7,036 nucleotides of DNA from MWCM01 sp964558315 (lineage in GTDB: Bacteria > Patescibacteriota > UBA1384 > XYA2-FULL-43-10): the NCBI GenBank assembly GCA_964558315.1, contig CAZLCL010000039.1, forward strand, positions 1 to 7,036. Reading direction: 5' to 3'. Positions 1 to 4,548 of this stretch are shown piece after piece; position 1 is the stretch's first letter, and each line of letters starts with the position of its first letter. The position numbers were made by a program, and so were the translations under genes. Under the pieces are notes generated by a model, which was not told the origin of the DNA, made no database searches, and saw only the letters and a list, made by a program, of their open reading frames with translations.

Positions 1-91
1 CTTCTATTTTGGGTATCAAATCTTCAAAAAACGCACTCGATTCTGAACGGTGACCCGCGGGCAGGGGGGCACATGGTCCCTTTGCCCGCAC
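1..91 (-). CDS. Possible partial reading frame running off the left edge (doubtful)
   Basis: A minus-strand frame opens after a TAA and stays open to the window edge. A GTG at 91-89 is a possible start, giving about 30 residues that end in AFFEDLIPKIE. The first half (RAKGPCAPLPAGHR) is encoded by a GC-rich hairpin, so it is probably repeat DNA, whereas SSAFFEDLIPKIE looks more protein-like. There is no ribosome binding site and no recognised family. It lies downstream of mnmA on the same strand. It may be the start of another gene or only an accidental open frame. Confidence 0.2.
   Translation of the reverse strand, partial: MRAKGPCAPLPAGHRSESSAFFEDLIPKIE
57..89 (+). terminator. GC-rich hairpin with T-run, possible plus-strand terminator
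   Basis: GCGGGCAGGGGG (57-68) can pair with CCCTTTGCCCGC (78-89) over 12 bp, counting two G-U wobbles, with a 9-nt loop. ACATTTTT follows at once. The wobbles pair only in plus-strand RNA and the T-run is also on that side, so the polarity would be plus. No plus-strand gene is visible in the window, so it may instead be a dispersed GC-rich palindrome. Its GC content stands out sharply from the surrounding DNA. Confidence 0.35.
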
Positions 92-192
92 ATTTTTGTT
101 AGCATAACCTTTTTTGATTTAAAATATTTTGTTAGGGTTACTAAACCACTAATAGTTTTTTTTGGCTTCATCTTCTAATAACTCGAATCCCA

Positions 193-335
193 AAACCCCT
201 AGAGAACACTCTTTCGCACAAAAAAACAAATTACCTCCAAAGGCGGTCAAAAAAATTTGGGCTCAAGGGGTTTGAGTCCACACTTTAGCACAAAAAGCAA
301 TCTACCCTCAAAAGCAGTAAAGAAAGTTAGGGCTC
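193..335. repeat. Diverged tandem duplication with inverted arms, downstream of mnmA
   Basis: Two related units lie side by side at 202-264 and 274-335. Each begins GAG..ACACT, passes through GCACAAAAA, and ends GGGCTC. They are roughly three-quarters identical by eye, with small indels. The first unit is bracketed by AAACCCCTAGAG (193-204) and CTCAAGGGGTTT (262-273), which pair at 11 of 12 positions. Translated on the minus strand in the homologous phase, both units give similar peptides (ALTFFTAFEGRLLFVLK and AQIFLTAFGGNLFFCAK), but in different frames and without a good start. The stretch 92-192 holds only A/T-rich DNA with nothing recognisable. Confidence 0.65.
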
Positions 336-354
336 TAAAAATCAGCTTTTTAGA
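334..354. repeat. Perfect 8-bp A/T hairpin after mnmA
   Basis: TCTAAAAA (334-341) and TTTTTAGA (347-354) are perfect complements around a 5-nt loop, about 37 nt beyond the mnmA stop. The A/U-only stem and the lack of a trailing U-run make it a poor intrinsic terminator. It could still mark the transcript end or be another small palindrome. Confidence 0.4.
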
Positions 355-390
355 TTCGATTTTTATGATGTTTTTTGTTATTAGACCTAA

Positions 391-1599
391 TTAATTGATG
401 CAGATAACACCGCCGCCTATTACCTCATCACCCAGATAAAACACTGCGCTCTGGCCGGGGGTGATAGCTCTCTGTGGCTCATTGAACACCACTTTTATTT
501 CATGATTTGTTATTTGTGATTCATTATTCGCTATCCTGCATCCAACTAACTTCGCTTGGGAACGGATTTTTACACTCAAGTCAGTAGCGAGTAGCGAGTA
601 GCGAGTAGGTTCTGAAACTATCCAATTCAAATTAGACACAATCATCTCTTTCTTATAAATCTTACTATCTTCTCCGACTATTAACCGGTTCTTTGACCGA
701 TCAAATCCAACCACATACAACGGCTTTTTAGATTGCTTCGTCGTTCGCCGAATAGGCAGACTTCCCGCAACGACATTTTGGGTTTTGGGTTTTAAGTTTT
801 GGGTTTGATTAATGTTTTTTCTCTGCCCAACCGTATAATTCATAAGTCCCTCATGTCGGCCCACAACATTACCACCCATATCAACTATATCCCCCGATTC
901 AAAATATTCTGCAGGTAAATATCTACGCAAAAAATCCCGATAATCAGTGTTCTGCAAAAAACATATTTCTTGGCTCTCTTTCTGCTCTGCAACCGGTAAA
1001 TCCCATTTTTTTGCCAGCCCTCTCACTTCTTTTTTCGTCAATTCGCCAAGAGGAAATACAACTTTCGAAAGTTGCTCTTGATTGAGCCGATAAAGCATAT
1101 AAGATTGGTCTTTGGATTTATCAACTCCAGCAAGTAGCGAGTAGCGATTAGCGAGTAGATTATTTGAAATTTCATTAGAAATTAGATTTTGGGATTTAGG
1201 ATTTCCCGCGTTTTCAACGCGGGCATAATGTCCTGTCGCCAGTTTACTGCAACCTAGCTCCACTGCTTTATCAATCAATATTTTAAACTTAATCTGCGAA
1301 TTGCAAATCGTGCATGGATTCGGAGTGCGCAAATTTTTGTATTCGGAAACAAAATACTCTACCACTACCCTTTTGAACTCTGCTTCTGCATCAATCTCAT
1401 AGAACGGGATCTTTAGAAACTCTGCCACCTTTCTAGATTCAAGCAGACCATCATCTACGCCATCATGCTTCCACATCTTTAAAAAGAGCCCGATTACATC
1501 GTAGCCCTCATCTTTTAATATTTTTGCTACTGCAGCACTATCTACGCCCCCGCTTAAGGCTACAGCAACTTTAATTGTTCGATTGTTCGATTGTTTCAT
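391..1599 (-). CDS. mnmA: tRNA-specific 2-thiouridylase MnmA, with three repeat-derived insertions
   Basis: MnmA is a cytoplasmic enzyme that adenylates U34 of Lys, Glu and Gln tRNAs and replaces O2 with sulfur from a persulfide. The ATP pyrophosphatase P-loop SGGVDS is at residues 16-21. PNPCTICN (93-100) carries the likely nucleophile Cys99, KESQEICF (207-214) carries the second catalytic Cys213, and GHYAR, KDQSYML, TVGQRKN and RAITPGQSAVFY are all present. At 402 residues it is longer than the usual 350-370. The excess sits in three low-complexity stretches, about residues 130-153, 263-291 and 330-365, that coincide with DNA repeats. The start lies inside an octamer repeat; no better in-frame start exists before the P-loop. 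It follows nifS-iscU-folD on the same strand, which fits sulfur supply by the desulfurase. Function is secure; tolerance of the insertions is inferred. Confidence 0.96.
   Translation of the reverse strand: MKQSNNRTIKVAVALSGGVDSAAVAKILKDEGYDVIGLFLKMWKHDGVDDGLLESRKVAEFLKIPFYEIDAEAEFKRVVVEYFVSEYKNLRTPNPCTICNSQIKFKILIDKAVELGCSKLATGHYARVENAGNPKSQNLISNEISNNLLANRYSLLAGVDKSKDQSYMLYRLNQEQLSKVVFPLGELTKKEVRGLAKKWDLPVAEQKESQEICFLQNTDYRDFLRRYLPAEYFESGDIVDMGGNVVGRHEGLMNYTVGQRKNINQTQNLKPKTQNVVAGSLPIRRTTKQSKKPLYVVGFDRSKNRLIVGEDSKIYKKEMIVSNLNWIVSEPTRYSLLATDLSVKIRSQAKLVGCRIANNESQITNHEIKVVFNEPQRAITPGQSAVFYLGDEVIGGGVICIN
500..540 (-). repeat. In-frame A/T repeat in mnmA (third insertion, distal part)
   Basis: This stretch encodes IANNESQITNHEI, in a place where MnmA proteins normally have a short linker before the conserved VVFNEPQRAITPGQ segment. 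Its DNA word ATTCATTATT..CGCTATC (519-535) recurs in the nifS insertion (3930-3949) with three extra bases. Exact borders cannot be set without homologues. Confidence 0.6.
583..608 (-). repeat. Heptanucleotide tandem repeat in mnmA, copy 2
   Basis: Three and five-sevenths copies of AGTAGCG on the plus strand (CTACTCG in the gene sense) encode TRYSLLAT. All three phases of the heptamer are free of stops in the sense direction, whereas the opposite orientation would give TAG. It matches 1133-1158 at 25 of 26 positions but is read in a different phase. Confidence 0.9.
727..813 (-). repeat. In-frame insertion 2 in mnmA
   Basis: Between the conserved TVGQRKN and KPLYVVGFD motifs, where the family usually has only a few glycine-rich residues, this gene carries about 25 extra residues. 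The DNA consists of ACCCAAAAC-type repeats (encoding NQTQNLKPKTQN) followed by a GC-rich segment bracketed by GTCGTT and AACGAC. That segment contains a smaller imperfect hairpin (GCC-GAATA-GGC). The repeat words resemble those of the other insertions. Confidence 0.75.
1133..1223 (-). repeat. Composite in-frame insertion 1 in mnmA
   Basis: Three repeat types are joined here. The first is an 8-bp perfect hairpin CCCGCGTT-TTC-AACGCGGG (1205-1223). The second is A/T-rich words (1159-1204) including GATTTAGGATTT and a 17-nt word (1169-1185) found exactly in metG. The third is the heptamer array at 1133-1158. Together they encode ENAGNPKSQNLISNEISN and LLANRYSLLA between GHYARV and the conserved GVDKSKDQSY. 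The normal spacing there is short, so about 17-20 residues are extra. Confidence 0.85.
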
Positions 1600-1609
1600 T
1601 GTTTAATTG
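1570..1609 (-). repeat. Octanucleotide tandem repeat spanning the mnmA start codon
   Basis: Five 8-bp units follow each other on the plus strand: TTTAATTG, TTCGATTG, TTCGATTG, TTTCATTG, TTTAATTG. In the gene sense the unit is CAATNNAA. One unit supplies the ATG, and the three after it encode QSNNRTIK. The unit length is not a multiple of three, so gain or loss of a unit downstream of the ATG would shift the mnmA frame. Confidence 0.85.
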
Positions 1610-1738
1610 TTTGTATAAATCCTAATCTCAAAATCCTAAATCCTAAATAAATCTAAATGACAGAAATAATAAATTAAAAAACTTTTTAGATATTTGAATT
1701 TAATATTTTGAAATTGTTTAGAGTTTAGGGTTTTGGAT
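1610..1738. repeat. A/T-rich repeat-filled spacer between folD and mnmA
   Basis: The spacer contains AAATCCTAAATCC-type words near its left end and words of the opposite sense (GTTTAGGGTTTTGGATTTAG) near its right end, forming a loose inverted structure. The same words occur inside iscU and mnmA. The folD stop codon lies at the edge of this DNA. No clear promoter or Shine-Dalgarno sequence for mnmA is visible. Confidence 0.6.
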
Positions 1739-2554
1739 TTAGAATTTCTGCTTCTCGGCAGCTTCTACCACATTTCTCATTAGCATCGCTACTGTTACAG
1801 GCCCAATACCACCCGGCACGGGAGTATAATAAGAAGATTTTTTATAACAAGCTTTATCAATATCCCCTGCTAGTTTACCACCTACCTCCGTTGTCCCGGC
1901 ATCAATTAATACAACGCCATCTTTAATCATATTTGGTTTAATAATATTAGCTGAGCCTGTTGCCGAGATAACAATATCCGAATCCTTAGTAATTGTTGCT
2001 AAATATGGTGTATTTTTATCAGCAATTCTTAATTCTGCTACATCTTTTTCGAGCATTCTAGCGATTGGACCTCCAACTAAAAAACCTTTTCCGATAATTG
2101 TAACTTTCGCCCCTTTTAAAAAAACATTTGATCTTTTTATCGCCTCTTTTATCGAAAGAGTCACAGGAGGTAAAAAACCACAAGGCTTTTGCATACAATA
2201 TCTTAATCCATCAATATCTTTATGCGGCAAAATCTGAGAAATTATATCTTCTTGGTCAAATCTTTTTGGAACTGGTATTTGCACCATTATGCCATGTATA
2301 GAATCGTTGTTATTTAATTCATTCACCCTATTGGTAATAATCTCTAAAGTAGCGTTATTGGAGTATTTAATCAAATCAAAATGAATACCGATTTTTTCTG
2401 CGGCACGCTGTTTAGCTTCGATATATCGGGCACTGGCAAAATCGTCTCCAATCCAAATAACAGCCAAAACTGGAGTAATCGCCAATAATTCAACTTGGTC
2501 TTTAAGCTCTTGCAATATTTCATCTCTAATTTTTTTACCATCAAAAATCTTCAT
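1739..2554 (-). CDS. folD: Bifunctional methylenetetrahydrofolate dehydrogenase/cyclohydrolase FolD
   Basis: FolD oxidises 5,10-methylene-THF to methenyl-THF with NAD(P) and hydrolyses that to 10-formyl-THF in the cytoplasm, feeding purine and formyl-Met synthesis. From the start used here the protein is 271 residues, close to the usual 280-300. The active-site Tyr44 and Lys48 (ARYIEAKQ), GIMVQIPVP (88-96), KDIDG (112-116) and the C-terminal TPVPGGIGPVTVAMLMRN (244-261) are present. The cofactor loop IGKGFLVGGP (154-163) departs from the common GRSxxVGxP, and the usual PCTP segment reads LPPVT, so this is a divergent FolD. An upstream in-frame ATG at 2590 would add 12 residues encoded by an inverted repeat; MKIFDGKK at 2554 matches the family start. 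It contains no repeat insertion. Confidence 0.95.
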   Translation of the reverse strand: MKIFDGKKIRDEILQELKDQVELLAITPVLAVIWIGDDFASARYIEAKQRAAEKIGIHFDLIKYSNNATLEIITNRVNELNNNDSIHGIMVQIPVPKRFDQEDIISQILPHKDIDGLRYCMQKPCGFLPPVTLSIKEAIKRSNVFLKGAKVTIIGKGFLVGGPIARMLEKDVAELRIADKNTPYLATITKDSDIVISATGSANIIKPNMIKDGVVLIDAGTTEVGGKLAGDIDKACYKKSSYYTPVPGGIGPVTVAMLMRNVVEAAEKQKF

Positions 2555-2560
2555 TGTTGT

Positions 2561-2632
2561 AACTTCACGGTTAAACACGGGTTGGAACACAGCTTATTCC
2601 GTGATATTATCTCCGTGTTTGGCCGTGTAGTT
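2561..2632. repeat. Long inverted repeat between iscU and folD
   Basis: AACTTCACGGTTAAACACGG (2561-2580) and CCGTGTTTGGCCGTGTAGTT (2613-2632) are complementary at 17 of 20 positions around a 32-nt middle. The structure lies just upstream of the folD start and could fold in the mRNA. It resembles a small non-autonomous palindromic element; no coding potential or terminator T-run is evident. Confidence 0.8.
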
Positions 2633-2726
2633 TCTTCTGCTTATAATCCTCACAAATAAAAAAAATATAATTTGTGGTTATTTGTGTAATGATTTGAGTT
2701 GTAGTTTCTTCCTCTTATAATCCTCA
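2626..2726 (-). repeat. Direct repeat: extra copy of the iscU 3' end
   Basis: Positions 2700-2726, inside iscU and encoding the EDYKRKKL region, recur at 2626-2652 with 25 of 27 bases identical. The extra copy lies beyond the iscU stop. The 47 bases between contain a 9-bp hairpin and the stop codon. The layout looks like a flanking duplication around an inserted hairpin, or an old tandem duplication of the gene end. Confidence 0.8.
2651..2686. repeat. Hairpin containing the iscU stop codon
   Basis: CACAAATAA (2651-2659) and TTATTTGTG (2678-2686) form a perfect 9-bp stem with an 18-nt loop. The iscU stop (2678-2680) and last codons lie in the right arm, so the end of the protein (LHK) is repeat-encoded. 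There is no T-run to support a terminator. Confidence 0.7.
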
Positions 2727-3121
2727 ATTGCCTTTTTTATTGCGTCCGCAGATAAAATCGAGCAGTGATATTTTTGGGCCGGCAGTTTGCCTAAGCTATC
2801 ATTAATATCATCACGGCTGATTTTTTCGGCATCTTCTAAGCTCTTTCCCTTTGCTAACTCTGTCATCATGCTACTAGCGGCTATTGCCGCCGCACAACCC
2901 AAGGTTTTGAACTTAATATCTCTAATATATTCTTCCGTTTTTTTAGGATTTAGCATTTTGGATTTAGGATTTGAAGTTTTTATTCGTGTCCCAACACGAA
3001 TAAAAACCTTCATCACATCTCCACATTTAAGATTGCCAACTTCTCCTACGCCGTCAGCATTTTTAATTTCCCCGACATTACGAGGATTTTCAAAATGATC
3101 TATTACCTCTTTTGTATACAT
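2678..3121 (-). CDS. iscU: IscU/NifU-type Fe-S cluster assembly scaffold, with an in-frame insertion
   Basis: This is the scaffold on which the cysteine desulfurase builds [2Fe-2S] and [4Fe-4S] clusters. YTKEVIDHFENPRNVGEI at the start, Cys33 and Asp35 in the CGD motif, Cys76 in LGCAAAIAASSM, and His119-Cys120 in KYHCS give the full ligand set. Residues 43-66 (including TSNPKSKMLNPKKTEEYI) replace the short beta-turn of about six residues between VMKVFIRV and RDIKFKT, adding roughly 17 residues. That segment comes from a perfect hairpin plus A/T repeats. The start lies 14 nt after the nifS stop, with a weak AAAGGG upstream, so the two are almost certainly co-transcribed and work as a pair. 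The last residues are repeat-encoded. Confidence 0.95.
   Translation of the reverse strand: MYTKEVIDHFENPRNVGEIKNADGVGEVGNLKCGDVMKVFIRVGTRIKTSNPKSKMLNPKKTEEYIRDIKFKTLGCAAAIAASSMMTELAKGKSLEDAEKISRDDINDSLGKLPAQKYHCSILSADAIKKAIEDYKRKKLQLKSLHK
2938..3007 (-). repeat. Hairpin plus A/T repeat inserted in frame in iscU
   Basis: GTTTTTATTCGTGT (2976-2989) and ACACGAATAAAAAC (2994-3007) form a perfect 14-bp stem with a CCCA loop. The right arm on the plus strand is the conserved host codons for VFIRV; the left arm is an inverted copy of them. The hairpin is followed in gene order by AAATCCTAAATCC-type words (2938-2972) read in the stop-free phase as NPKSKMLNPK. Confidence 0.88.
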
Positions 3122-3135
3122 CTTTATCCCTTTAA

Positions 3136-4122
3136 CTATTGCAATGGGCTCATCTGTCTTAATTTTTTAACTATTCCTGGAAGTGTTTTAATAACGTAAT
3201 CAATCTCTTCTTCGGTGTTGTGTTTACCTAAACTAAAGCGGATCGAACCATGTGACCACTCCGGTGATACACCGATTGCCGTAAGAACATGGCTTGGTTC
3301 CAACGAACCAGAAGTGCAAGCGCTACCGCTAGAAGCGGCTATGCCCTCTTTGTTTAGCTTCATTAAAATTGACTCTCCTTCAGCATTTTTAAAACTTACA
3401 TTTATATTATTGGGAGATCTACGTTTTAAACAACCGTTGACTCTTGTATCAGGAATCTTTAACAATCCTTTTATTAATTTATTTCTCAATTTGTTCAGAC
3501 GCTTAGACTCATCATAAACTATCAGTTCAGGCAATAATTTCCCCGGCTCCTCAATTTTGCTATTTGCTTTTATTTTATGCATATTAACTAATGCGGCACT
3601 TAAACCAGTGATACCAGCAATATTTTCAGTCCCAGCCCTAAATTTGTTTTCTTGGGTTCCTCCAAGTATCTGGCTCTTAATTGGTGTGCCCTTTTTGATA
3701 AACAACACGCCCACTCCTTTTGGTCCGTAGAATTTATGAGCAGAAATAGTAAGCAAATCTACACCCAAATATTTGACGCCGGTTTGAAAATACTCCATGG
3801 CTTGCACCGCATCGGTATGGAAATAAATTTGCTTAGCAAATTTATTTCCTGAATGATGAATAACGAATGAAGAATTATGGTTATGTGGCTTATTAGCATT
3901 AGATTTTTTACCATTATTCATTATTCTTAATTCATTATTCTTCGCTATCATTTGTGCGATTTGCTTAATCGGTTGCACCGTGCCTATCTCGTTATTAACA
4001 TACATAATACTNNNNNNNNNNNNNNNNNNNNNNNNNNNNNNNNNNNNNNNNNNNNNNNNNNNNNNNNNNNNNNNNNNNNNNNNNNNNNNNNNNNNNNNNN
4101 NNNNNNNNNNNATTTGTTTCAT
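3136..4122 (-). CDS. Cysteine desulfurase NifS/IscS, interrupted by an assembly gap
   Basis: This PLP enzyme removes sulfur from cysteine and passes it as persulfide to IscU and to thiolation enzymes such as MnmA. After the gap, SIMYVNNEIGTVQPI, FHTDAVQA, and SAHKFYGPKGVG are seen, the last with the PLP lysine at 3733-3735. SGSACTSGS follows with the catalytic cysteine at 3316-3318, then IRFSLG. MKQ at 4122 is the likely start, since desulfurases often begin MxxIYLDNAATT; an earlier in-frame codon at 4146 lies in a repeat. The N-terminal third, including the PLP-stacking histidine, is missing: about 140 residues should lie in the gap, not the 33 implied by 100 N. About 37 repeat-encoded residues (KNNELRIMNN through SGNKFAK) sit between IAQMIA and QIYFHTDAVQ. 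A second lengthened loop is near IEEPGKLLPELIVYDES. Confidence 0.93.
   Translation of the reverse strand: MKQXXXXXXXXXXXXXXXXXXXXXXXXXXXXXXXXXXSIMYVNNEIGTVQPIKQIAQMIAKNNELRIMNNGKKSNANKPHNHNSSFVIHHSGNKFAKQIYFHTDAVQAMEYFQTGVKYLGVDLLTISAHKFYGPKGVGVLFIKKGTPIKSQILGGTQENKFRAGTENIAGITGLSAALVNMHKIKANSKIEEPGKLLPELIVYDESKRLNKLRNKLIKGLLKIPDTRVNGCLKRRSPNNINVSFKNAEGESILMKLNKEGIAASSGSACTSGSLEPSHVLTAIGVSPEWSHGSIRFSLGKHNTEEEIDYVIKTLPGIVKKLRQMSPLQ
3819..3849. repeat. Perfect 15-bp-arm palindrome at the edge of the nifS insertion
   Basis: GGAAATAAATTTGCT (3819-3833) and AGCAAATTTATTTCC (3835-3849) are exact complements around one base. On the minus strand they encode GNKFA and KQIYF. The KQIYF arm belongs to the conserved strand leading to FHTDAVQ. 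The GNKFA arm is its inverted copy, at the boundary of the low-complexity insertion. Confidence 0.9.
3835..3945 (-). repeat. Large in-frame A/T repeat insertion in nifS
   Basis: About 111 bases encode a low-complexity, Asn/His-rich run where desulfurases normally have a short helix-strand link. ATTCATTATTCTTA is repeated (from 3916 and from 3930), and part of it matches the mnmA word at 519-535. The inner end is the palindrome at 3819-3849. Borders are judged from family conservation and are approximate. Confidence 0.75.
4012..4111. other. Assembly gap of 100 N inside nifS
   Basis: Exactly 100 N suggests a placeholder and not a measured distance. The expected missing part of nifS is about 430 bases. 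Both sides are consistent with one gene (MKQ to the right, SIMYVNNEIG to the left), so the join is plausible, but the reading frame across the Ns has no meaning. Confidence 0.97.
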
Positions 4123-4130
4123 ATTTAATA

Positions 4131-4242
4131 TTGTGAACACTACCACAGATTTATTTCACAGATATTATCGAAAAATAACTTTTTATTGTTTTTCAACTTA
4201 TCTTGTTTTGATCGGCGGATAAGATCAGTGGTGGTGTTCTCC
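4131..4242. repeat. Inverted-repeat element between the antitoxin gene and nifS
   Basis: GAACACTACCACAGAT (4135-4150) and ATCAGTGGTGGTGTTC (4224-4239) pair at 14 of 16 positions. The outer ends match those of the element at 5346-5440, including an exact 15-nt GTGGTGGTGTTCTCC (4228-4242). The middle differs. The right arm supplies the last codons (EHHH) and stop of the antitoxin gene, and the left end lies just before the nifS start. Confidence 0.85.
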
Positions 4243-4443
4243 AATTTTATTTGCGATCTTTCTTAAATCCTCCATACATCTTTTACAATTTTCACCGCTT
4301 TTTAACTTTTCGTAGTCGCTTTTTGACACCAAATAAGCCAGTGGGGTTGAATATCTCATAACTTGATATATCTCTCCATCGGCTACATCTTGAACAACCT
4401 TTGAAATCTCTGTCTGCAATTTATTAATAGTAATTCTTTTCAT
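4225..4443 (-). CDS. Orphan Phd/YefM-family antitoxin-like protein
   Basis: The 72-residue protein begins MKRITINKLQTEISKVVQDV, followed by GEIYQVMRYSTPLAYLVSKSDYEKL (read here in two parts). This is the DNA-binding N-terminal pattern of Phd/YefM antitoxins, which bind their own promoter and neutralise a RelE- or Doc-type toxin through the C-terminal tail. The tail here carries a CKRC pair (about residues 53-56) and ends EHHH, whose final codons come from an inverted repeat, so the original C-terminus may have been replaced. No toxin gene lies on either side. A good sigma-70-type promoter and a partly palindromic site sit just upstream. It may be a stand-alone regulator or a relic of a toxin-antitoxin pair. 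Family assignment is by sequence pattern only. Confidence 0.8.
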   Translation of the reverse strand: MKRITINKLQTEISKVVQDVADGEIYQVMRYSTPLAYLVSKSDYEKLKSGENCKRCMEDLRKIANKIGEHHH

Positions 4444-4451
4444 ATATTAAA

Positions 4452-4468
4452 ATACTTATGTTATGTAT
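4452..4468. promoter_or_regulatory. Possible operator upstream of the antitoxin gene
   Basis: ATACTTATGTTATGTAT is an imperfect palindrome (6 of 8 pairs, ATAC and GTAT outermost) between the -10 box and the start codon. Phd/YefM proteins are known to bind palindromes at their own promoters; a role here is inferred from position alone. Confidence 0.35.
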
Positions 4469-4473
4469 CATCA

Positions 4474-4502
4474 AATATAACATTTTCTTAAAAAACAGTC
4501 AA
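4474..4502 (-). promoter_or_regulatory. Sigma-70-type promoter of the antitoxin gene
   Basis: In the minus sense TTGACT (4502-4497) is followed after exactly 17 bases by TATATT (4479-4474), preceded by TG one base upstream, as in an extended -10. The expected transcript start is about 24 nt before the ATG at 4443. It is the clearest promoter in the window and would also drive nifS-iscU-folD-mnmA if transcription reads through. Confidence 0.75.
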
Positions 4503-4548
4503 CATCGTAATTTTGGCAATTTATTGTTTGGTGTTTAGTTTTAAAAGT

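Noticed and set aside
1..390. Structured RNA gene (tmRNA, RNase P or tRNA)
   Set aside because: No tRNA-like ends, CCA or known conserved cores could be found on either strand; the visible structure is explained by repeats.
583..1158. CRISPR array
   Set aside because: The repeated units are 7 bp in direct tandem with no spacers, and they lie within a coding frame.
2555..2590. N-terminal extension of FolD (start at 2590)
   Set aside because: The extra residues are encoded by an inverted repeat, and FolD proteins normally begin at the MKIFDGKK-like motif.
2787..3098. Plus-strand open frame over iscU
   Set aside because: It lies opposite a gene with full IscU motifs, and its sequence is that of an antisense shadow with no family pattern.
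4012..4111. Low-complexity protein stretch in nifS
   Set aside because: These are undetermined bases, so nothing can be said about the residues.
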